Source: Oligoflexia bacterium (GTDB lineage Bacteria > Bdellovibrionota > Bdellovibrionia > JABDDW01). From it: a stretch of 64,000 bases of DNA. The notes under the pieces were generated by a model. It saw only the letters and a program-made list of their open reading frames with translations. It did not search any database and was not told where the DNA came from. The position numbers and the translations under genes were made by a program. This document shows, one piece after another, positions 17,744 through 26,580 of the stretch. The stretch spans positions 62,001 to 126,000 of the forward strand of contig JAWXAT010000047.1 of assembly GCA_034439615.1 (NCBI GenBank), given 5' to 3'. Each line of letters begins with the position of its first letter. Position 1 is the stretch's first letter.

Positions 17744-18367
17744 TTATCTTAAGTCTTTTGCTGGCTTGGTGCTATAGAATTTGACCTTAACATCGGGACG
17801 ATCTTTGAACTCTGTGAGTGCCCAACCTTTTTCATACCCGACTACCTGTATGTCGAGTTTTTGACCTTTATCGACTTTAAAAGATTTCTTACTTTGGACT
17901 GGGGTTTTGTAGTCGTTGATGTAACTAAAAACGCCGTTGTCATTACCTTGATAAATTATGTCGATAGTTAACTCATGAGCTCCCGGAGTAAGGGGGCCTT
18001 TGAATACTCCAGTCTCGCGACCAATGGGTTGTTTCCCCACGTTATCGTCTAGGTAATAGGTATAAATTCTTTCTGAATCGATAGAGTAGCTAAGCGAATA
18101 AATTTTGTAACGAGTACTCATTTCATTTACATGGGTGATGCTGACAATAGGAAAAGAAGACTCAATTGCTTCAGATTTAATAAGTTGTCTAAAAAGTTTC
18201 ATTTGAGTTTTTTTCTCAATTACTTTTTCTTTCAAATCATTGATATTTTCGGTCACCACCTCGGGGTCAGACTTCGATGTTTTGCGAGCAGCCTCTGAGA
18301 GTGGAGGAGGAGCTGCCAACGCAGATGACGCAATCAAAAATAAAAATGTAAAAACAAGACTCTTCAA
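17744..18367 (-). CDS. Secreted beta-sandwich-like protein, associated with TPR envelope genes
   Basis: Protein of 207 residues with a signal peptide (1-18, ALA), a short helical or coiled segment (about 40-65), then a beta-rich domain. That domain contains GPLTPGAHELTIDIIYQGN, GVFSYINDYK and VVGYEKGWALTEFKDRP. I recall the same GPL.PG.H pattern and (Y/F)SY...Y in myxobacterial periplasmic proteins misnamed dihydrolipoamide acetyltransferase, which neighbour TPR motility genes. That is memory, not a search. The TTG start overlaps the mltD stop (TTGA). It sits 41 bases before the first TPR gene. Confidence 0.65.
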   Translation of the reverse strand: MKSLVFTFLFLIASSALAAPPPLSEAARKTSKSDPEVVTENINDLKEKVIEKKTQMKLFRQLIKSEAIESSFPIVSITHVNEMSTRYKIYSLSYSIDSERIYTYYLDDNVGKQPIGRETGVFKGPLTPGAHELTIDIIYQGNDNGVFSYINDYKTPVQSKKSFKVDKGQKLDIQVVGYEKGWALTEFKDRPDVKVKFYSTKPAKDLR

Positions 18368-19893
18368 CGTTCATCTCCGGTGGGTAGTACCAACTTCTGA
18401 CCGGGTCTTAAAACACTGTTTCGAGACATATTGTTTGCTTTTAACAATTTTTGAATCGAGACACCCATGTCTTTACTAATACTAGAAAGCGTATCACCCG
18501 GTATAACTTTGTAAAGTCCCTGACTGACAGCGATCAGGGCTTTTTGTGGCTCTACATTCTTAAGTGCTGATAAAAACTTTTCGGTATGCCCCTTAGGGAT
18601 ACGGATTTTAAATCCATTTTCAGCGGGAATACGTCTAGCCCCTACAAGAACTGGACGTGTGAAGTATGGATTATACAAACGCGCCCTCTCTACACCATCG
18701 TCAGAATCTGTTTTGAATCCGTATGCCAACTCTGGAAATGTCAAAGGTCGAGGTATCTCGATTTCGTCGTAGACTAAAGGCGGGCTAATATCAACCTTGC
18801 CAAAATATTTGGCCGCATTTTTTTCAACAACAAGGGCCGCCAAAAAACAAGCGTAGAAATTCTCGCTGGCAAAGCCAAAACGCCGCCCCGTTGAATTCCA
18901 AACAATTTCATTTATATCGTCTGACTGTAATTTCTTGGCAATTCTAGATACCCCTTGTGGGCCATGATTGTAACCGGTCAGTGCGAAAGACCAATTTCCA
19001 AGCATTCGGTAATTACTTGCAAGCAGTTTTGCTGCCGCCCTTGTAGCGGTCAATGGATCATTACGCAAATCTCTAATGGGATCGATTTTAAGTTTAAATA
19101 ATTTTCCAGTAGATCTCATGAATTGCCAAATGCCACTAGCCCCAACTCGCGAATATGCATACAGGTTAAATGAACTCTCAACAAATGGAAGTCTTGTGAG
19201 TTCGATGGGAACATTTTCTTCACGAAATATTTTTTCCATCTCGCGGATGTAGCGTCCTGAAAAATAAATACCCAATAAGAAACGATCTTTTTGACCCAAT
19301 TGCATCCGAAGGCGATTGCGAGCAGAGGCTGCAGAGAATTTATTTTTCTCAGTTATAAATCTAAATTTTTTAAAAACAATCTGATCTTCTTCAGAAAGCT
19401 TACTTGGATTATCTTGAAGTTTTTGAATGCGTGTTAGTTGTTCACGTATTTTGTTTTTCTCATCTTTGATACGTTTCTTTTTTGCTCTTTCATCACCGTC
19501 AAGATCTGAAAAATCTAAAGTCTTATAAACGATATCCATGTATTTTGCGTCATGGAGAAGTGCCTGCTTAGTAGAATATTTTGAATAAATATCAATCCAG
19601 AACTCAACTCGTTGACGAAATCCGGGAGGAACATCAAAAATATTTGGTGTCCACCCTAGAACTCCTTCTTGTTTAGAATAATCTGGAGCCGCCCAATATA
19701 TTCCTGTTTTGTGCTGCTCCTCAAGAGCGATTTGTTTATTAATCTCGCCCGTTAATAATTGATTATCTTCACTTTGTTCTTCTTCAGCCGCAGTTGTGGC
19801 CACTGGAGCTTCAGAAAGTTCATGGGGTGATTGAGCCAACACAGAAGTTGTCAGACAACAAAGTAGTAAGACTGAGGTTAAATATTTTTTCAT
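18364..19893 (-). CDS. mltD: Membrane-bound lytic murein transglycosylase D-like
   Basis: Protein of 509 residues: signal peptide (1-20, VLA), a helical N-terminal region, then an SLT domain. The catalytic Glu is about 239 (LPFVESSFN), followed by ASGIWQFMRSTG and ALTGYNHGPQG, the goose-lysozyme-like signatures. A single LysM follows at about 462-505 (YKVIPGDTLSSISKDMGV). MltD cleaves peptidoglycan glycan strands, forming anhydromuropeptides. There is no lipobox, so it is probably soluble or held by LysM. Its ATG overlaps the dacB stop; the two peptidoglycan hydrolases head the envelope operon and may open the wall for a trans-envelope assembly (inference). Confidence 0.92.
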   Translation of the reverse strand: MKKYLTSVLLLCCLTTSVLAQSPHELSEAPVATTAAEEEQSEDNQLLTGEINKQIALEEQHKTGIYWAAPDYSKQEGVLGWTPNIFDVPPGFRQRVEFWIDIYSKYSTKQALLHDAKYMDIVYKTLDFSDLDGDERAKKKRIKDEKNKIREQLTRIQKLQDNPSKLSEEDQIVFKKFRFITEKNKFSAASARNRLRMQLGQKDRFLLGIYFSGRYIREMEKIFREENVPIELTRLPFVESSFNLYAYSRVGASGIWQFMRSTGKLFKLKIDPIRDLRNDPLTATRAAAKLLASNYRMLGNWSFALTGYNHGPQGVSRIAKKLQSDDINEIVWNSTGRRFGFASENFYACFLAALVVEKNAAKYFGKVDISPPLVYDEIEIPRPLTFPELAYGFKTDSDDGVERARLYNPYFTRPVLVGARRIPAENGFKIRIPKGHTEKFLSALKNVEPQKALIAVSQGLYKVIPGDTLSSISKDMGVSIQKLLKANNMSRNSVLRPGQKLVLPTGDER

Positions 19894-21290
19894 TTCACAA
19901 GACTCGCTGCCATATTATCAAAAGTGTTTCGCACATGAGATCCATCAGCTTTTCCATTATACATAAATGCAAATTGCAAAACTCCATTACTACTTCGCCC
20001 TGCGTAACCTGAGAGCGCCACAACTCCTGTGAGTAGACCTGTTTTTGCCCTCACCCACCTCTCAGCTTGACCCTTCATACGTCTCTCAAGTGTGCCATCG
20101 ACTCCTGCGCTGGGAAGACTTTGCACCAATTCAGGGTAAATTCTGAATTGCTGTTGAACCCAACTGAGCAGATCGATGAATTGCAAGGCGGTGAAAGAAT
20201 TTTTTCGAGAAAACCCTGAGACATTTGCTAAAACAAAATCAGTGCGTTTAAGATTAAGTTCAGTTGAAATAAAATTGCGTACTTGTTCAAGTCCATCTTC
20301 CATGCGACCTTGTTTTCCGGTTACTTGAGCTCCTAAACCTTTTGCGAGCATTTCAGCCACAAAATTATTTGAAAATTTATTCACATCAGAAACTAGTTTA
20401 CTTAACGGAAAACTTGGCTGATCAGTAATGAGTTCGGCCTTAGCTGAAAGCTTCCCTAAAACTACAGAACCTTCAACGTCTATTCCCCGTTCTTTTAAAA
20501 ATCTTTTGAGATTACTACCAGCATAAAGTGCAGGGTTAGAAATATTCTTATAAATTACTTTCTCAGCAGCACCTTGTGCGATACTTCCAGAAACAGTGAT
20601 GACGTCTTTACCACCACTGGTTGATCTTGAAGCCTCAACACTTGTTACGCCCTTACTTGTTTTAACTGTGTTTACAAGTGTGATGTAATCATTTTCAGGG
20701 TCAATTGTGACTTGCGCTTTTTCACCTTCTTTACGACCAGCGCGTATATAAATATTTGTACTATTCCAATTAAATGAAAGCGCACTCACCGGCGCATCGT
20801 AGGCTCGATCATTTCTCTGAGGCTCGCGACCTTCATCAAATTTATCGCTGTCAAAATAAGTGTCATCAACGACGATATTACCGGTTATCTTTTTAATTCC
20901 ACTACGTGTGAAATCGTTAACGAGCATCCACATTCTCTCTGAAACAAAAGCAGGATCCCCGCCCCCTTTGAGGATAAGATTTCCTTTTAAAATATTTCCA
21001 GTTTGCTCACCATCGACATGTAATTGAGTATGAAATTTATAATCGGCCTGCAAGATGTGAAGAACCGCTGAAGTGGTGAAAAGTTTTGTTATTGAAGCCG
21101 GTATGAAATGTTTATCGCCATTTATCTCAAATAAAATGTTTTTTTGCCCATCAGACACCGCGATACCGAGATCGGCTTTTTTCAAACCTGACTTATCGAC
21201 GATTTTATCAAGACGTTCTTTTAAATCACTCTTCCAATCAGCACTCACGACCTGAGTGAACATAACGCATAGCAAGATAATCCATTTCAT
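19890..21290 (-). CDS. dacB: D-alanyl-D-alanine carboxypeptidase/endopeptidase (PBP4 type)
   Basis: A 466-residue class C penicillin-binding protein with a signal peptide (1-17). The active-site SxxK is ASITKLF (S66, K69), SxN is KFSNNFVAEML and KTG is RAKTGLLTG. The large insertion between SxxK and SxN typical of PBP4 (about 90-300) is present. It removes terminal D-Ala and cuts D-Ala-meso-DAP cross-links. The ATG follows AAGGGAG. It is the first gene of the ten-gene minus-strand run and divergent from the Omp85-like gene. Confidence 0.93.
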   Translation of the reverse strand: MKWIILLCVMFTQVVSADWKSDLKERLDKIVDKSGLKKADLGIAVSDGQKNILFEINGDKHFIPASITKLFTTSAVLHILQADYKFHTQLHVDGEQTGNILKGNLILKGGGDPAFVSERMWMLVNDFTRSGIKKITGNIVVDDTYFDSDKFDEGREPQRNDRAYDAPVSALSFNWNSTNIYIRAGRKEGEKAQVTIDPENDYITLVNTVKTSKGVTSVEASRSTSGGKDVITVSGSIAQGAAEKVIYKNISNPALYAGSNLKRFLKERGIDVEGSVVLGKLSAKAELITDQPSFPLSKLVSDVNKFSNNFVAEMLAKGLGAQVTGKQGRMEDGLEQVRNFISTELNLKRTDFVLANVSGFSRKNSFTALQFIDLLSWVQQQFRIYPELVQSLPSAGVDGTLERRMKGQAERWVRAKTGLLTGVVALSGYAGRSSNGVLQFAFMYNGKADGSHVRNTFDNMAASLVK

Positions 21291-21381
21291 TTATTGCTCC
21301 CTTACCACCACTTAGTGAGATCTAGTAAGTAGAGCCTGAATCGTACTTGATTTCAATGCCGGTGTTGATCACGATAATCAT

Positions 21382-22503
21382 ATGAAAGTTTTCACACTCC
21401 CATATTTTGCAGGGTTATTTTTTAGTGTATTCATTGCGCTGCATTTACCTGCAATTTCATTTGCACAAAGTGACTCCACAGAAAGAGTTCTAGTTCTCCC
21501 ACTTGCAGGTTACAGCGATGAACAAGGCCTGGGAGTTGGCGCAAATGCTGCTTGGTTTAACATGCTGGGTTCTGGCTGGAGTTCATCGGCAGCACTTTTT
21601 GCATCAACACTCTATTCACAAACTCGTATTGACTACGATGTTTACAATCGAAATTTTTTTGATGTGGTTTATGCAAACGTTGGCGGCTTTTACAATCGAA
21701 GTACACGCTCTTTGTTTTATGGTCTCGGAAACAACTCCTCACTCTCAGATGCGTCTCAGTACGCCATCAACGACACTCAAATTTTTGGTCGCGTTGGTGT
21801 TAAAATATTTAGCGAAGTTGTCGCAGGCGTGGGCTATAGCCACAGATCCACCGGAATAGATCGTGGTGCGGATCCTAATTTACAACAATTTTTTGATCGC
21901 TGGTCTACGAATCCGAGTCTTTCTGGTTCAGTGACAACTGCGACTTCTGTTTTTGCAACTTATGATACACGCACCCCCAATTTGGCTCCACAAAGCGGAA
22001 GTTTTGTTTTTACATCCCTTGAACAACTTCAACCTCGGTCAGGTCAAGATCTTCATCAACAACGCTACACATTGCATGGGCAGCATTACCTTCCGATTAT
22101 GGACAAAGATTTTTTAATATTATTACGCGGTCGTTATGAAAAACAATGGGGCGAAAATATTCCATTTTACCTACAACCCAAGCTTGGTGGTAGTACTTCA
22201 ATTCGTGCATTAAAAAACAATCGATACATTGATAGTGGGAATATCTTATTTAATATTGAACCGCGCTATACACTTTGGTCGCCAGGCGGAGCCATCTTTG
22301 AAAGAATTGAAATCAGCTTTGGCATTGATGCTGGTCGAGTTTTTGATTACGAAAATATACCCCCTAGGCCATGGGATAGTTATCGTATCGGCTACGACAT
22401 TGGTCTAACTGGAATTCTCGCAGGTGGTATTCCTCTTCGTATAGATCTCGCTCCTGGAGCAGAAGGCACATTGTTTTACGTTCATTTATTTTATCCCTTT
22501 TAA
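21382..22503 (+). CDS. Omp85/BamA-type surface-antigen barrel protein (no POTRA)
   Basis: Protein of 373 residues: signal peptide 1-29 (SFA), then a 16-strand-like beta-barrel matching the bacterial surface antigen (D15) domain. Family hallmarks are the early LPLAGYSDEQGLGVGANAAW and the late GGSTSIRALKNNRYIDSGN, which corresponds to the conserved lid-loop (R-G-F/Y) region. It ends YVHLFYPF with a terminal Phe. POTRA domains are absent, so it is not BamA itself but a barrel-only relative. Alone on its strand, divergent from dacB and 33 bases upstream of the LspA-like gene. Confidence 0.82.
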   Translation: MKVFTLPYFAGLFFSVFIALHLPAISFAQSDSTERVLVLPLAGYSDEQGLGVGANAAWFNMLGSGWSSSAALFASTLYSQTRIDYDVYNRNFFDVVYANVGGFYNRSTRSLFYGLGNNSSLSDASQYAINDTQIFGRVGVKIFSEVVAGVGYSHRSTGIDRGADPNLQQFFDRWSTNPSLSGSVTTATSVFATYDTRTPNLAPQSGSFVFTSLEQLQPRSGQDLHQQRYTLHGQHYLPIMDKDFLILLRGRYEKQWGENIPFYLQPKLGGSTSIRALKNNRYIDSGNILFNIEPRYTLWSPGGAIFERIEISFGIDAGRVFDYENIPPRPWDSYRIGYDIGLTGILAGGIPLRIDLAPGAEGTLFYVHLFYPF

Positions 22504-22535
22504 TAAATTCATAAAATGCCGATTGTATTGTTGAA

Positions 22536-23444
22536 ATGAAAAAACGTGAATGGTTTTTAGTACTATTACCACTTCTTCTAACTTGGTCAGTCGATCGGGT
22601 AACGAAGATCTGGGCCTCTGGCCTTACTGGTGTAGATTTTCATGGTCCTCTTGGTTTCATGCTCCACCATAATCATGGAGCAATCTTAGGCCTCTTTAGT
22701 GACTTGCCCGGCATGCTCAGAATTGTGAGTCTCTCAACTGGCGGAGCATTTTTACTTTTTCTCTATGGCATTTTGCAATTTTTATTGCCGACAAAATCTA
22801 TGCTTTTACGCATCGGACTTTCATTTCTCACAGGCGGAATCATTGGTAACGTGACAGATAGAATCATTTGGGGATACGTCGTTGATTTTATTATCATCGG
22901 TAGCCCACAAAGATTTTCACCCAATTTTAATCTTGCCGACGCCCTTCAATGGGTTGGATACATTTGCATCGTCATCGCACTCATTGTTGAAGGAAAATCA
23001 CTCTGGCCCGTTGAAAATCTTCGCAAAAGCTACTGGATCAACACACGCTTTCAAATCAAATATTGCTTAATTCTCATGACATGTGGTTTAGGACTAACAT
23101 TGATTTTAGGAACCTACAGTTACACTTATCTTAGTGTAACGATCAGCGAACTTCGTGGCCCTAACCCCATCTTAGCTGCGCAGTTTTTAAAGCCCTTCGT
23201 CATGACATTTGGAATCGTGAGTTTTACATTTGCATTTGTTCTTTTTGCAGTGGGATTAATTTTGTCACACAGAGCCGCAGGGCCAATGTATGCATTTCAA
23301 AGATTCTTAAATGATCATATCGAAGGTAAAAATCCAAAACTTAAACTTAGAATCGGTGATGAATTTATTGAACTTGAAGAACTCGCAAAACGACTTACCG
23401 AATCTAAACCTAATCCAAAACCTTCACGGTCAAAAAGCGGTTAA
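22536..23444 (+). CDS. Signal peptidase II (LspA)-like protein fused to a TM-HAMP module
   Basis: Protein of 302 residues. Residues 1-155 have an LspA fold: VDRVTK (D20), HNHGAILGLFSD, GGIIGNVTDR (N105, catalytic D108), WGYVVDFI (D117) and FNLADALQ (catalytic D135). All catalytic residues are kept, so lipoprotein signal cleavage at the inner membrane is plausible. Normal LspA stops there. This one adds two TM segments (about 175-200 and 222-243) and a HAMP-like segment at 244-290 (SHRAAGPMYAF, then RIGDEFIELEE). The last bears strong resemblance to the HAMP of the protein at 41000. A bona fide lspA elsewhere is possible. The 3' end overlaps the convergent exonuclease gene by 35 bases. Confidence 0.82.
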   Translation: MKKREWFLVLLPLLLTWSVDRVTKIWASGLTGVDFHGPLGFMLHHNHGAILGLFSDLPGMLRIVSLSTGGAFLLFLYGILQFLLPTKSMLLRIGLSFLTGGIIGNVTDRIIWGYVVDFIIIGSPQRFSPNFNLADALQWVGYICIVIALIVEGKSLWPVENLRKSYWINTRFQIKYCLILMTCGLGLTLILGTYSYTYLSVTISELRGPNPILAAQFLKPFVMTFGIVSFTFAFVLFAVGLILSHRAAGPMYAFQRFLNDHIEGKNPKLKLRIGDEFIELEELAKRLTESKPNPKPSRSKSG

Positions 23445-24240
23445 GATAAAATCGCTTCTCAGTATTCTCGCGATGACAATGCCCGACAACGTAATCACCA
23501 TCACGTGCACGCACAAGGCCTTGAGGTGTTATGCGTCTTGGCTCACCAGGTTGGGTGCCACCTTGATACGTAATTTCTAAAACCCATTGTTTTTCAGAGC
23601 CTTCAACTAAAGGCCGAGTTAACTCTTGGGCTAAAAGATCATTCATCGAAAAACGTGACCATTCAAAAGAACCACCTTGAGCTTTTGCTATAAATTCGAG
23701 CGTAGAATCTCCACCTAATTTTTCCATGCACTGAAGACAAACCTCTAAACAGGCACGACTATCTTCAAGTGCACGATGGGCTTGCCCCATCTTCACACCC
23801 AAAAGTGCAACAAGAGTTGCCAATCGATGATTCTGTGATTTTGGAAATGCCTTAAGTGCCAAGAGACAACTATCGAGCACGATATTATTTGGTAATGGAA
23901 TTTTTAATTTTTCATATTCAAGAGCGAGAAATCCTAAATCAAACGCAGCATGATGGGCCATTAATACAGAACCTTTTATAAACGCATCAAATTGCAAAAG
24001 AACATCTGGCATCAATGGAGCATTAGCCACCATTTCATTTGTGATATGATGAATACGAATAACAGCTTCACCCATCTGGCGATGGGGCTTCACGAGTGAT
24101 TGAAAAGTATCAATCACTTTTCCATTTTGCCACTTCATGGCAGCAATCTCAACAACCTCAGCTACCAGCGGATACTTGCCCGAGGTCTCAGTGTCAAAAC
24201 TTATGTACGTGTAATCACGCCAAGGGCGAGTTTGATCCAT
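23410..24240 (-). CDS. DnaQ-like DEDDh 3'-5' exonuclease
   Basis: Protein of 276 residues with an N-terminal (about 12-180) exonuclease domain of the DNA polymerase III epsilon type. Exo I is YISFDTETSG, Exo II is LMAHHAAFDLGFL and Exo III is QAHRALEDSRA. The metal-binding D, E, D, D and catalytic His are all visible. The C-terminal ~90 residues hold a beta-rich domain of unknown role (YQGGTQPGEPRRITPQG) that resembles a small WYL-like or transcription-coupled add-on; this is uncertain. Likely roles are proofreading or nucleic-acid trimming. It follows the lipoprotein gene at 25406 by 2 bases. Confidence 0.87.
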   Translation of the reverse strand: MDQTRPWRDYTYISFDTETSGKYPLVAEVVEIAAMKWQNGKVIDTFQSLVKPHRQMGEAVIRIHHITNEMVANAPLMPDVLLQFDAFIKGSVLMAHHAAFDLGFLALEYEKLKIPLPNNIVLDSCLLALKAFPKSQNHRLATLVALLGVKMGQAHRALEDSRACLEVCLQCMEKLGGDSTLEFIAKAQGGSFEWSRFSMNDLLAQELTRPLVEGSEKQWVLEITYQGGTQPGEPRRITPQGLVRARDGDYVVGHCHRENTEKRFYLNRFLTVKVLD

Positions 24241-24242
24241 TA

Positions 24243-25406
24243 TTAATTTTCAAGACCGAAAATAAAAACTTCAGCTTTGCCTTTGTAAGATTGAATTTTT
24301 TTGATCAATGCATCTTTTGTTGGGATAAAATTAACCTTTGAACTTAGCTCCCAAATCTTACCACCCATGTATGGTGCTTTTTCACTATCACGGCCGGCTC
24401 GCTCTTTAGCAAGACCTGCATTAAGTGTGGCGTCATTGATTTCATCAACGTAATTAAAATTCTCTAAACCTAATTTTACTTTCGTAAAACCAAGAACAGA
24501 TAAACACTCTGCCGTTGGTAATTCATCAATTGCAGATGTTACGTTTGCACCCGGGTAATCCCCAAGTACAACCACATTTCTTTTTACTCCTGACGATGAA
24601 TTCTCTCTATCTAAATCTGAGTGCTCAACTGCTGTACCCGTTTGTGTATGAGCCCAGATGCGCTCATAAACCTTACGAAGCATAAATCCTGATTCACTAC
24701 CTACAGTTTTAAGCATTGCGAGATCACGCCATGCGCCTTCAGCAGTGTGCCTTAAGTCAATATACTCTTGTGTTTCAGGAGTAAAAAAGGGAGTCGTTGT
24801 AGTCACAATATGTGTGGCATATAAAACTTGTTTATTACGTGTTCTCATAAAAAAATCAACAGCACGCACTTGATCAACGTTTACGATAACCAAATCATCT
24901 GCTGCACTATAGGCGATTATTTGTTTTACATTTTCAGCAATAGCTTGATCCCGGGTGTTAGCTTTAAAGTCACGTAAGTTCTGCGGACCAAAATCTGCAT
25001 GTGTTGATTTTTTATTATTCGCACCATTTATGTTTTGAAGATTAGGAAACTCGGCACTAAAATATGAGCGATTGCCTGAAGTTAAAATATTATTAACTAC
25101 TTTAATATTTGGCTGCCATTCAAAAGGAACCTGCGTCTTTTTCATTACTTTTACTGGATTCGTTGATGTGTATTTTTCTTGCCATTGACTCCATGATACT
25201 TTGCACAGCTCTTCTGCACTTAATGGAGCTTCTTTAGAGTCACTACCATTTTGAGTTACCACCTCAGATTTAGCATTGGCGTCTTCTTGCTTAAGCGTAA
25301 GATCAGGCTTTTTGGCACCTTTAATTAAGGGCGGAAATCTATCTTGACGAGTACAGGCAATAAACAACACCGGAATAAGAATTACAGCAGACAACTTCAA
25401 AAACAC
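24243..25406 (-). CDS. Lipoprotein of unknown function
   Basis: A GTG at 25406 with GGAGG five bases upstream gives MFLKLSAVILIPVLFIACT, a proper lipoprotein signal with lipobox LFIAC. A longer reading from 25418 would place the SD inside the gene and was rejected. The mature 370 residues have no family I recognise. A low-complexity Lys/Glu/Ser linker is followed by an alpha/beta-looking body (VVNVDQVRAVDFFMRTRN, VVVLGDYPG, AEVFIFGLEN). The C-terminal ~30 residues look like a von Willebrand or GGDEF-unrelated beta strand. It reads into the exonuclease gene with a 2-base gap. Confidence 0.65.
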   Translation of the reverse strand: MFLKLSAVILIPVLFIACTRQDRFPPLIKGAKKPDLTLKQEDANAKSEVVTQNGSDSKEAPLSAEELCKVSWSQWQEKYTSTNPVKVMKKTQVPFEWQPNIKVVNNILTSGNRSYFSAEFPNLQNINGANNKKSTHADFGPQNLRDFKANTRDQAIAENVKQIIAYSAADDLVIVNVDQVRAVDFFMRTRNKQVLYATHIVTTTTPFFTPETQEYIDLRHTAEGAWRDLAMLKTVGSESGFMLRKVYERIWAHTQTGTAVEHSDLDRENSSSGVKRNVVVLGDYPGANVTSAIDELPTAECLSVLGFTKVKLGLENFNYVDEINDATLNAGLAKERAGRDSEKAPYMGGKIWELSSKVNFIPTKDALIKKIQSYKGKAEVFIFGLEN

Positions 25407-25433
25407 GTGAGCCTCCAATATAATTAACGTTTC

Positions 25434-25492
25434 ATGTGCTTTAGTGCACGTTCTATTCCCGCCTTTAAAGCTTTTTGATGTGCGTTAGTGCA
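25434..25492. repeat. Two 15-bp direct repeats in the fabI/lipoprotein divergent promoter region
   Basis: ATGTGCTTTAGTGCA (25434-25448) and ATGTGCGTTAGTGCA (25478-25492) differ at one base and lie 44 bp apart, about four helical turns. Each is also a partial palindrome (GTGC ... GCAC/GCA). They sit between divergent genes, so they may be a regulator's binding sites. Confidence 0.55.
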
Positions 25493-25565
25493 AATTACGG
25501 TGTAAGAATAGCTTGAAGTGGTGCCGGAAAATGTCATTATCTACTAATCTAAAGGAGTCAGAAAC

Positions 25566-26366
25566 GTGCTTCTCAAAGGAAAAAAGGCTCTCATTTTGGG
25601 CGTGGCCAACGAACGATCATTAGCTTGGGCCGCGGCTCAACAATTTAAAGCCCAAGGTGCTGAGTTAGCTTTTACTTATCCCAATGATGCAATTAAAAAG
25701 CGAGTTCTACCATTAGCCGATGAAATCGGATCAAAACTTACTTTTCAATGTGACGTTGGTTCTGATGAATCAATTAAAAATCTTTTTAGTGAATTAAAAA
25801 AATCGTGGCCTCAGTTTGACATTCTCGTTCATTCGGTTGCGTATGCAAACAAAGAAGATCTCGATGGGCGATTCACGACGACCACTCGCGAAGGGTTTCG
25901 CATGGCTTTAGATATTTCAGCATACTCACTTATTGCTGTAACTAAAGAGGCCATGCCCCTGATGAATGCCGGCGGTTCGATCATAACCATGACTTACTTA
26001 GGCGCTACAAAAGTTGTGCAAAATTATAATGTAATGGGTGTGGCAAAAGCAGCACTTGAAGCAAGTGTTCGATACCTTGCTTGGGATTTAGGTCCACAAA
26101 ATGTTCGTGTAAATGCAATTTCGGCTGGCCCGGTAAAAACACTTGCCGCTGCCGGCATTCGCGGCTTTAGATCACTACTTGACTCAGTTGGCACTATGAG
26201 TGCCATGAAAAGAAATATTTCTGCTGATGAAGTTGGTAAAGCCAGTCTTTATTTAGCCAGTGATTTATCAAGTGGCGTTACAGGTGAAATTCATTTTGTG
26301 GATTGTGGATATAATACGGGAGCATTAAGTATTCCAGCAACACCTCAAGCCCCTGCTAATTCTTAG
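25566..26366 (+). CDS. fabI: Enoyl-[acyl-carrier-protein] reductase (NADH)
   Basis: A 266-residue SDR enzyme catalysing the last step of each fatty-acid elongation cycle. The N-terminal nucleotide loop is LGVANERSLAWA, as in FabI rather than general SDRs. The catalytic Tyr-x6-Lys is YNVMGVAK (Y154, K161), and VNAISAGPVKTLAAAGI is the substrate-binding flap. It is the triclosan/isoniazid-class target family. The GTG start follows AAAGGAG with 8 bases between. The upstream region has a pair of 15-bp direct repeats. The stop is TAG. Confidence 0.95.
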   Translation: MLLKGKKALILGVANERSLAWAAAQQFKAQGAELAFTYPNDAIKKRVLPLADEIGSKLTFQCDVGSDESIKNLFSELKKSWPQFDILVHSVAYANKEDLDGRFTTTTREGFRMALDISAYSLIAVTKEAMPLMNAGGSIITMTYLGATKVVQNYNVMGVAKAALEASVRYLAWDLGPQNVRVNAISAGPVKTLAAAGIRGFRSLLDSVGTMSAMKRNISADEVGKASLYLASDLSSGVTGEIHFVDCGYNTGALSIPATPQAPANS

Positions 26367-26580
26367 TCGATAAAATTCAAAAGAATGAGCCGCAATTCTT
26401 GATACGTCAGTCAATCAGATCCAGATGATTAGCCAAAGCCCAATCAATCTTGCCCATGGTGGAATGGTTGAGTGTATAAGCAACGCATTAGTTAAACAAA
26501 TTCACTCTTTACTTGTTACAAATGACAAAAAAAGCGATTCCTGACGCACTGCTAACGAAAAAGGTACCCGGTACCGAAAT

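Noticed and set aside
26564-26578. GGTACCCGGTACC near 26570 as a recombination or attachment site
   Set aside because: Only a short doubled 6-mer, no flanking repeat, no mobile gene nearby.
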